Below, piece by piece: positions 10,339-16,352 of a DNA stretch of 16,352 nt. Source of the DNA: JAJVID01 sp035275805 (lineage in GTDB: Bacteria > Acidobacteriota > Blastocatellia > RBC074); assembly GCA_035275805.1 (NCBI GenBank), contig DATEMG010000645.1, positions 1-16,352 on the forward strand, read 5' to 3'. The notes under the pieces were generated by a model. The model had not been told where the DNA came from and ran no database searches. It was given only the letters and a program-made list of their open reading frames with translations. Position numbers and translations under genes: made by a program. Position 1 is the first letter of the stretch. Every line of letters starts with the position of its first letter.

Positions 10339-10366
10339 TTGACATTGGCGAATTATCGTTTACCCT
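10339..10366 (+). promoter_or_regulatory. Putative sigma-70-type promoter for the Nudix gene
   Basis: A consensus TTGACA (10339-10344) is followed after 16 bp by TACCCT (10361-10366, 3 of 6 matches to the -10 consensus). It lies about 30 bp before the start at 10396. It is found by eye only. The rest of the 195-bp divergent gap (10201-10395) should also hold the RND promoter, but I cannot pick one out. Confidence 0.35.
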
Positions 10367-10395
10367 CTGCCATTCAACGTTGATTAAGATAAGCG

Positions 10396-10947
10396 ATGAA
10401 TCGAACTGAGCTTCTAAGACAATTGCGAGCGCATCACCCCTTTGACGCGCGGGAAGGCGTGATGCTTGAAAGAATCATGGGTTTCGTCCGGGACAATGAA
10501 ACCTGTTTCGACAGAAATCTGGAGGCGGGCCACCTGACCGGCTCGGCCTGGATAATCGATCGGGATCGTTCTCACGCCTTGCTCACGCATCACGCCAAGC
10601 TCGGAATCTGGGCGCAGCTCGGCGGACACATCGAAGACGATCCCGACATGCTTAATGCGGCGTGGCGCGAGGCGCGCGAGGAATCCGGCCTGGACTGCGT
10701 GCGTCCCGTCTCCACTTACATCTTCGACGTTGATGTTCATGAGATTCCCGCAACCCCCAAAGCCCCGTCGCACTTCCATTACGATATTCGATTCCTGTTC
10801 GAGGCGGACAGAGACGCCAAATTGACCGTTTCGGCCGAGTCAAAATCTCTCCGATGGGTCGCGTTTGATGAAATTACCAGGATCACGCGGGAGGAGTCCG
10901 TCCTGCGAATGGTTCGCAAAATATCCGCCACTGAGACGTCGTCTTGA
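10396..10947 (+). CDS. Nudix hydrolase
   Basis: The protein has 183 residues and no signal peptide, so it is cytoplasmic. The Nudix box lies at about 76-99: GGHIEDDPD followed by REAREESGL. The REUxEExGU half is intact (Arg91, Glu92, Glu95, Glu96, Gly98) and supplies the metal-binding glutamates. The first Glu of the consensus GX5E is replaced by Pro83/Asp84, a variation I recall from the GGHxDGDxD subgroup. The enzyme should cleave a nucleoside diphosphate linked to another group; the substrate is not predictable. It stands divergent from the RND pump and 57 bp before tex. The ribosome binding site is weak. Confidence 0.9.
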   Translation: MNRTELLRQLRAHHPFDAREGVMLERIMGFVRDNETCFDRNLEAGHLTGSAWIIDRDRSHALLTHHAKLGIWAQLGGHIEDDPDMLNAAWREAREESGLDCVRPVSTYIFDVDVHEIPATPKAPSHFHYDIRFLFEADRDAKLTVSAESKSLRWVAFDEITRITREESVLRMVRKISATETSS

Positions 10948-11004
10948 TGAATTCGCGAAGAAAAATGAAACACGCAAAGATCTCCTGAAACAGCAAATCC
11001 AAAT

Positions 11005-13398
<2,394 letters not shown>

Positions 13399-13400
13399 CG

Positions 13401-13970
13401 ATGGGTGAGATTTACGTCAGCACTGATGTGGAAACCGACGGGCCGATTCCCGGCGTAAACTCGATGCTCAGTTTAGGCTCGGCCGCATACCTGCCCGGCA
13501 AAACTCTGATCGACACATTCAGCGCGAACCTCGAAACGCTGCCCGGCGCCGTGGCCGATCCGAAGACGATGGCCTGGTGGGAGACCCAGCCCGAAGCCTG
13601 GAAAGCCTGCCGCGAAGACCTGCAGCCGCCCGAAACGGCGATGAAAAACTTCCTCGCCTGGGTGAAACAATTGCCCGGCAGACCCGTATTCGTCGGCTAT
13701 CCGGCGGCCTTCGACTATATGTTCGTGTGCTGGTATCTGAACCGTTTCACCGGCAAAAACCCATTCTCTCATTCAGCGCTCGACATCAAGACCTATGCGA
13801 TGGCGATCTTGAAGATGGATTACCGCGACACTGTCAAACGAAACATGCCCAGGAGGTGGTTCGACGACCTGCCGCACACGCACAAGGCCCTGGACGACGC
13901 GATCGAGCAGGGGGCGCTGTTCTGCAATATGCTGCGCGAGAACACCTCCTCGTCGCGGAGCGACGGTTGA
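13401..13970 (+). CDS. DEDDh-family 3'-5' exonuclease-like protein
   Basis: The protein has 189 residues. The DEDDh pattern is present: motif I YVSTDVETDG (Asp9, Glu11), motif II AAFDYMF (Asp105) and motif III HTHKALDDAIEQG (His161, Asp166). It is a single compact RNase T/DnaQ-type domain without additions. The family removes nucleotides from the 3' end of RNA or DNA using two metal ions; which nucleic acid is unknown. Two base pairs after tex and without an independent promoter, it probably depends on translational coupling; its own ribosome binding site is weak. The last residues (SSRSDG) and the stop are encoded by a copy of the GTCGCGG-AGCGACGGTTGA repeat that recurs just downstream, so the native C-terminus may have been replaced. 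Confidence 0.88.
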   Translation: MGEIYVSTDVETDGPIPGVNSMLSLGSAAYLPGKTLIDTFSANLETLPGAVADPKTMAWWETQPEAWKACREDLQPPETAMKNFLAWVKQLPGRPVFVGYPAAFDYMFVCWYLNRFTGKNPFSHSALDIKTYAMAILKMDYRDTVKRNMPRRWFDDLPHTHKALDDAIEQGALFCNMLRENTSSSRSDG

Positions 13971-13973
13971 TCC

Positions 13974-14120
13974 TAGCCCGGCTTTTCAAAGCCGGGGGAG
14001 CGGTCACATAGTGGTTTTAGTCGCGGCAGCGACGGTTGACACCAACATGCAAAATCAACCGTCGCTACCGCGACTAAATGACGGATGCGCTGATTGTCCC
14101 GGCTTTGAAAAGCCGGGCTA
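13974..14120. repeat. Outer inverted repeat of a nested palindrome set
   Basis: Arms 13974-13996 and 14098-14120 are exact 23-bp reverse complements. Each arm is also a small palindrome by itself: CCCGGCTTT and AAAGCCGGG around a 2-nt centre. They enclose the second inverted repeat at 14016-14078. No T-run follows, so a simple intrinsic terminator is not evident; the arrangement resembles REP/BIME elements. Confidence 0.88.
14016..14078. repeat. Inner inverted repeat, GTCGCTACCGCGAC family
   Basis: Arms 14016-14039 and 14055-14078 pair at 23 of 24 positions around a 15-nt loop. The unit GTCGCGG-AGCGACGGTTGA also occurs at 13952-13970 with one base deleted, where it forms the 3' end of the exonuclease gene. 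That makes three copies within 130 bp. Confidence 0.88.
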
Positions 14121-14126
14121 AGCTCA

Positions 14127-14148
14127 CCCGGTCGCTACCGCGACCGGG
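14127..14148. repeat. Short palindrome of the same family
   Basis: CCCGGTCGC and GCGACCGGG form a 9-bp stem with a TACC loop, 6 bp after the outer repeat ends. It shares the GTCGCTACCGCGAC core. The stretch from here to 14190 holds nothing else I can name. Confidence 0.75.
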
Positions 14149-14190
14149 AAGGCGGGGCTTTTGGCGTCATAAGTTTCGGCGCCTCCTTTC

Positions 14191-14219
14191 TTGCGACCTG
14201 CTATCAACGCTACTACCAT
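14191..14219 (+). promoter_or_regulatory. Putative promoter for the sigma/anti-sigma pair
   Basis: TTGCGA (14191-14196, 4 of 6) and TACCAT (14214-14219, 4 of 6) are separated by 17 bp and lie about 50 bp before the start at 14268. This is a by-eye match to the housekeeping consensus; an autoregulated alternative-sigma promoter could be present instead. Confidence 0.35.
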
Positions 14220-14267
14220 ACGCGCTGGAGATCATCCGAAATAAAGGCGGTCTTTTAGAGAATCAGC

Positions 14268-14861
14268 ATGGACGGAGTATCAGTTTCCAAATCGGAATGG
14301 ACACTGAGCGCGGAGGCTCTGGCCCGATTTTTGGTCGGCCTCGATCCGGACTATGATCGCGCCGGCCAGAAGTATGAAAACCTGCGCCTGGCGCTTATGA
14401 AATTCTTCGACTGGCGGGGGGCTCATTTCCCCGAGGAGCTTGCCGACGAGACGATCAACCGCGTCATCCGCAAACTTGACGAAGGCGAAACCATCCGCGA
14501 CCTCCCCACATATTGCCAGGGCGTGGCCCGACTCGTCCTGCTCGAAAAGCTGAAAGGCCCGGAGAACAAGAGGGCGGACTTTGAAACGCTGCCGCCCGCC
14601 GCGCTCGTCGCGCCCGAACAGTCCGAGCTGGAGGATGTAGACGAAAAACAGGACTGTTTCGAACGATGCCTGAAAGAATTGCCGGGCGAAAGCCGGCAAT
14701 TGATCTTGCAATATTACAGCGACGAGAAGCGCGAGAAGATCTCGCGCCGGCTGGCGATGGCCGAGCGCCTGGGCATTCCGCTCAACGCGCTGCGCAGCCG
14801 CGCCCAGAGAATTCGCAACCGGCTTGAAGAGTGCGTTAACGGCTGTATGAATAAAAAGTGA
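14268..14861 (+). CDS. Sigma-70 family (ECF-like) RNA polymerase sigma factor
   Basis: The protein has 197 residues. About 35-95 resembles region 2 of divergent ECF-like factors (FPEELADETINRVIRKLDEG, then TYCQGVARLVLLEKLKG). About 130-190 is region 4, with CLKELPGESRQLILQYY and a helix-turn-helix ending GIPLNALRSRAQRIRNRL, which would contact the -35 element. The linker between them is acidic. It should direct RNA polymerase to a small regulon. A membrane-anchored anti-sigma-like protein follows on the same strand 110 bp downstream, the usual arrangement for signal-controlled sigma factors. The spacer 14862-14971 contains no structure I recognise. Region 2 is weakly conserved, so the exact ECF group is uncertain. 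Confidence 0.82.
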   Translation: MDGVSVSKSEWTLSAEALARFLVGLDPDYDRAGQKYENLRLALMKFFDWRGAHFPEELADETINRVIRKLDEGETIRDLPTYCQGVARLVLLEKLKGPENKRADFETLPPAALVAPEQSELEDVDEKQDCFERCLKELPGESRQLILQYYSDEKREKISRRLAMAERLGIPLNALRSRAQRIRNRLEECVNGCMNKK

Positions 14862-14971
14862 AATCGCGCCGACATGGAATGGCGAAATTCGCCACTAGTA
14901 AGTGAGGGCCTATATGGATTCATTGCTCTCAATCCCGTCTCGCAACCTGTTTTGATCCGGCAAGTATAAAA

Positions 14972-15910
14972 ATGCGGCAAACTATTGAACAGGATGAGCG
15001 AATGACTCGCTATCTGCTAGGCGATCTGCCAGAAACCGAACAGATCGTCCTCGAGCAGGAATACTTCGCCGACCCGGAGAAGTTCGAGGAGGTCTGGGCG
15101 GCCGAGAACGATCTGGTTGATCGTTACGCGCGAGGCCGACTGTCGCGGGCCGAGCTGGAGCTGTTCGAGCGGAATTACCTGCAATCGCCGAAACACCGCG
15201 AGCGAGTCGCGATCGCCAGAAAACTGGTTGAAGCCGTCGACCGGCTGGTCGTGGAGGGCGAAGTCGCGCCGCGAGTCGGCGCCCCCGCGCCGAGCAGGTT
15301 GATGGAAATGCTGAACACCCTGCTGACGCCGAGGTTTCTCGCGCCGTCCGCGGCCTTCCTGCTGTTAGTGTCGGGCTTCTCGTGGCTGTTGGTTGATAGG
15401 GCGCGACTGAACGAGGAGCTTGGAAAGGCTCAAGCGCAACTCTCCGATCAACAGCGACGCGAGCGTGAAATCCTGGATAAACTGGCCACCGAACGCGAGC
15501 AGAGCGGCATGTTGAGATCGGAACTCGACAGCGCGCATGAAACACTTGCCCAAAGGCCGACTCTGCCCCCAACGTCAATCCTTTCATTCCTGCTGACGCC
15601 CATGCTGAGGCCGCGAGGCCAGGGCGAAACTGAGCGGCAGATCACAATCACTCGCAAGATCGATCTGGTCAGGCTTCAAATGAAGATAGAGAAAGGCGAT
15701 TCCCGTAGATTTCAGGCGACCGTCCGCCAGGTCGGAGGGCCTCCGGTCTGGAATCAGCGTTTGCTCATACCCAGGTCGGGTGTAATTACCGTCAACGTTC
15801 CCGCCGATAAACTACCTGTGGAAGATTACATCCTGACTCTCTCAGCTATGACCCCTGCGGGCGAAATGGAAGAGATCAATGGCTACTCTTTCAGGGTTCT
15901 CAGGAAATAA
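14972..15910 (+). CDS. Membrane anti-sigma-like protein with coiled coil and C-terminal beta domain
   Basis: The protein has 312 residues. An N-terminal helical domain (RYLLGDLPETEQIVLEQEYF, then ENDLVDRYARGRLSRAELELF) at about 12-90 is of the kind I recall next to sigma factors in acidobacteria. It has no HxxxCxxC zinc motif. One transmembrane helix lies at about 122-141, a heptad-rich coiled coil at about 143-193, and a beta-rich C-terminal domain at about 200-312, predicted to be periplasmic. This fits a sensor that holds the sigma factor at the membrane, but no binding has been shown. The start at 14972 lacks a ribosome binding site. An in-frame ATG at 15002 has AGGA in front of it and would remove ten residues, so the start is uncertain. 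Confidence 0.75.
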   Translation: MRQTIEQDERMTRYLLGDLPETEQIVLEQEYFADPEKFEEVWAAENDLVDRYARGRLSRAELELFERNYLQSPKHRERVAIARKLVEAVDRLVVEGEVAPRVGAPAPSRLMEMLNTLLTPRFLAPSAAFLLLVSGFSWLLVDRARLNEELGKAQAQLSDQQRREREILDKLATEREQSGMLRSELDSAHETLAQRPTLPPTSILSFLLTPMLRPRGQGETERQITITRKIDLVRLQMKIEKGDSRRFQATVRQVGGPPVWNQRLLIPRSGVITVNVPADKLPVEDYILTLSAMTPAGEMEEINGYSFRVLRK

Positions 15911-15954
15911 CCCGGAATCTCGCAGCGATTCCCACTTCCCGCCTTATATAGATA

Positions 15955-16050
15955 CGCCGAATCAGTACCGCGAGCGGTAGCGAGCGTGACTCCCGTAAAT
16001 AGCCCTCTCCGGAAGTCACGCTCGCTACCGCTCGCGGTACTGATTTGGCG
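15955..16050. repeat. Long inverted repeat, stem about 37 bp
   Basis: Arms 15961-15991 and 16014-16044 are exact 31-bp reverse complements; pairing extends outward to 15955 and 16050 with a single G-T wobble. The loop is 22 nt. The GCTACCGC core is shared with the palindromes at 14016-14148. It lies 45 bp after the anti-sigma gene stop. It dominates the 307-bp gap 15911-16217; the remainder holds only a short hairpin at 16165-16182 and the weak minus-strand ORF listed separately. Confidence 0.93.
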
Positions 16051-16126
16051 CCGCGCCGCTTGGTGAACCTTTCAATGCGACGACCAGTAAAATCAAAGCC
16101 AACTTCACAAAAAAAACCTGCGACAT
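16025..16126 (-). CDS. Possible 33-residue single-span membrane peptide
   Basis: An ATG at 16126 (minus strand) opens a 33-codon frame whose first half is hydrophobic (VFFVKLALILLVVAL), with GGGAGG 9 nt upstream. Its last codons (QYRER, stop) are supplied by the right arm of the long inverted repeat. The membrane span and good ribosome binding site argue for a real small gene; the short length and repeat-derived end argue against it. I recognise no family. Confidence 0.2.
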   Translation of the reverse strand: MSQVFFVKLALILLVVALKGSPSGAAPNQYRER

Positions 16127-16217
16127 GTTTTCGCGCCTCCCGCCAGTAGATGTTGAAGGAAAGGCCGAGCGTCTCCGTTCGGTAACAACTTTTGACAACC
16201 TATAAAGGAGCAAGACA

Positions 16218-16352
16218 ATGAAAAGAATCACGTTCGCGCTTGCAGCGGCGCTCATCCTTGGCGCGCTTACACTCGCGCTTCCGAAACTCAAATCCGACGT
16301 CAAGGCCAACCCGGTCGCAAAACCGGCGGCGCCTCAAATCGGCGCCAAGGCC
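16218..16352 (+). CDS. N-terminus of a secreted protein, cut by the window end
   Basis: The first 45 codons are visible. A strong ribosome binding site AAAGGAG (16204-16210) lies 7 bp before the ATG. Residues 1-20 (MKRIT, then an Ala/Leu-rich core ending LALP) form a signal peptide or membrane anchor. A Pro/Ala/Lys-rich stretch follows (NPVAKPAAPQIGAKA). The frame is still open at the last base. No family can be assigned from this much sequence. It lies downstream of the sigma/anti-sigma pair, beyond the long inverted repeat, so it may be a separate transcript. Confidence 0.7.
   Translation, partial: MKRITFALAAALILGALTLALPKLKSDVKANPVAKPAAPQIGAKA

Noticed and set aside
13974..13996. Intrinsic terminator after the exonuclease gene
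   Set aside because: The hairpin is good, but it is followed by a G-rich stretch rather than a T-run, and an inverted copy lies 100 bp away; a repeat element explains it better.
14078..14356. A 92-codon open frame on the plus strand
   Set aside because: It starts inside the palindrome island and overlaps the sigma factor in another frame; its protein looks like translated repeat and spacer.
16192..16206. TTGACA followed by TATAAA as a promoter for the last gene
   Set aside because: The two boxes are only 3 bp apart, and TATAAA overlaps the ribosome binding site, so a transcript from it would have no usable leader.

Overview
The window reads as ordinary chromosome from a GC-rich Gram-negative-type bacterium. 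It has many exported proteins, including a Tat substrate, a probable lipoprotein, a c-type cytochrome enzyme and an RND pump. The sigma factor followed by an anti-sigma-like membrane protein (14268-15910) is of a style I associate with Acidobacteriota, class Blastocatellia. That assignment is inference: there is no rRNA or other phylogenetic marker here.

Layout. 1-3636 (+): the C-terminal part of a di-haem cytochrome oxidoreductase, then a putative lipoprotein with one FG-GAP-like calcium loop, a secreted rhodanese-like protein and a secreted beta-rich protein with a TPPxP linker. All four appear to act outside the cytoplasm. 3700-10200 (-): in transcription order, a stand-alone RND transporter, a Tat-exported NHL propeller that keeps the catalytic pattern of peptidylglycine alpha-amidating lyase, and a secreted CocE/X-Pro-peptidase-type serine hydrolase. 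10396-13970 (+): a Nudix hydrolase, then Tex and a DEDDh exonuclease separated by 2 bp. 14268-15910 (+): sigma factor and anti-sigma-like protein. 16218-end (+): the start of another secreted protein.

The most unusual content is between the genes. Five spacers in the first 7 kb carry hairpin-forming simple-sequence arrays: 739-794, 1625-1686, 3635-3715, 5621-5692 and 6804-6900. Four of them have a strict 7-bp period, and all five have inverted arms. The sequences differ from spacer to spacer (only 1625-1686 and 3635-3715 share a unit), but the design is the same. The arrays abut or overlap stop codons, ribosome binding sites and one start codon. Two further spacers hold a different palindrome family built around GCTACCGC: a nested set at 13974-14148 and a stem of about 37 bp at 15955-16050. 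Several genes end inside these repeats. I saw no tRNA, rRNA, CRISPR array, transposase or phage gene.
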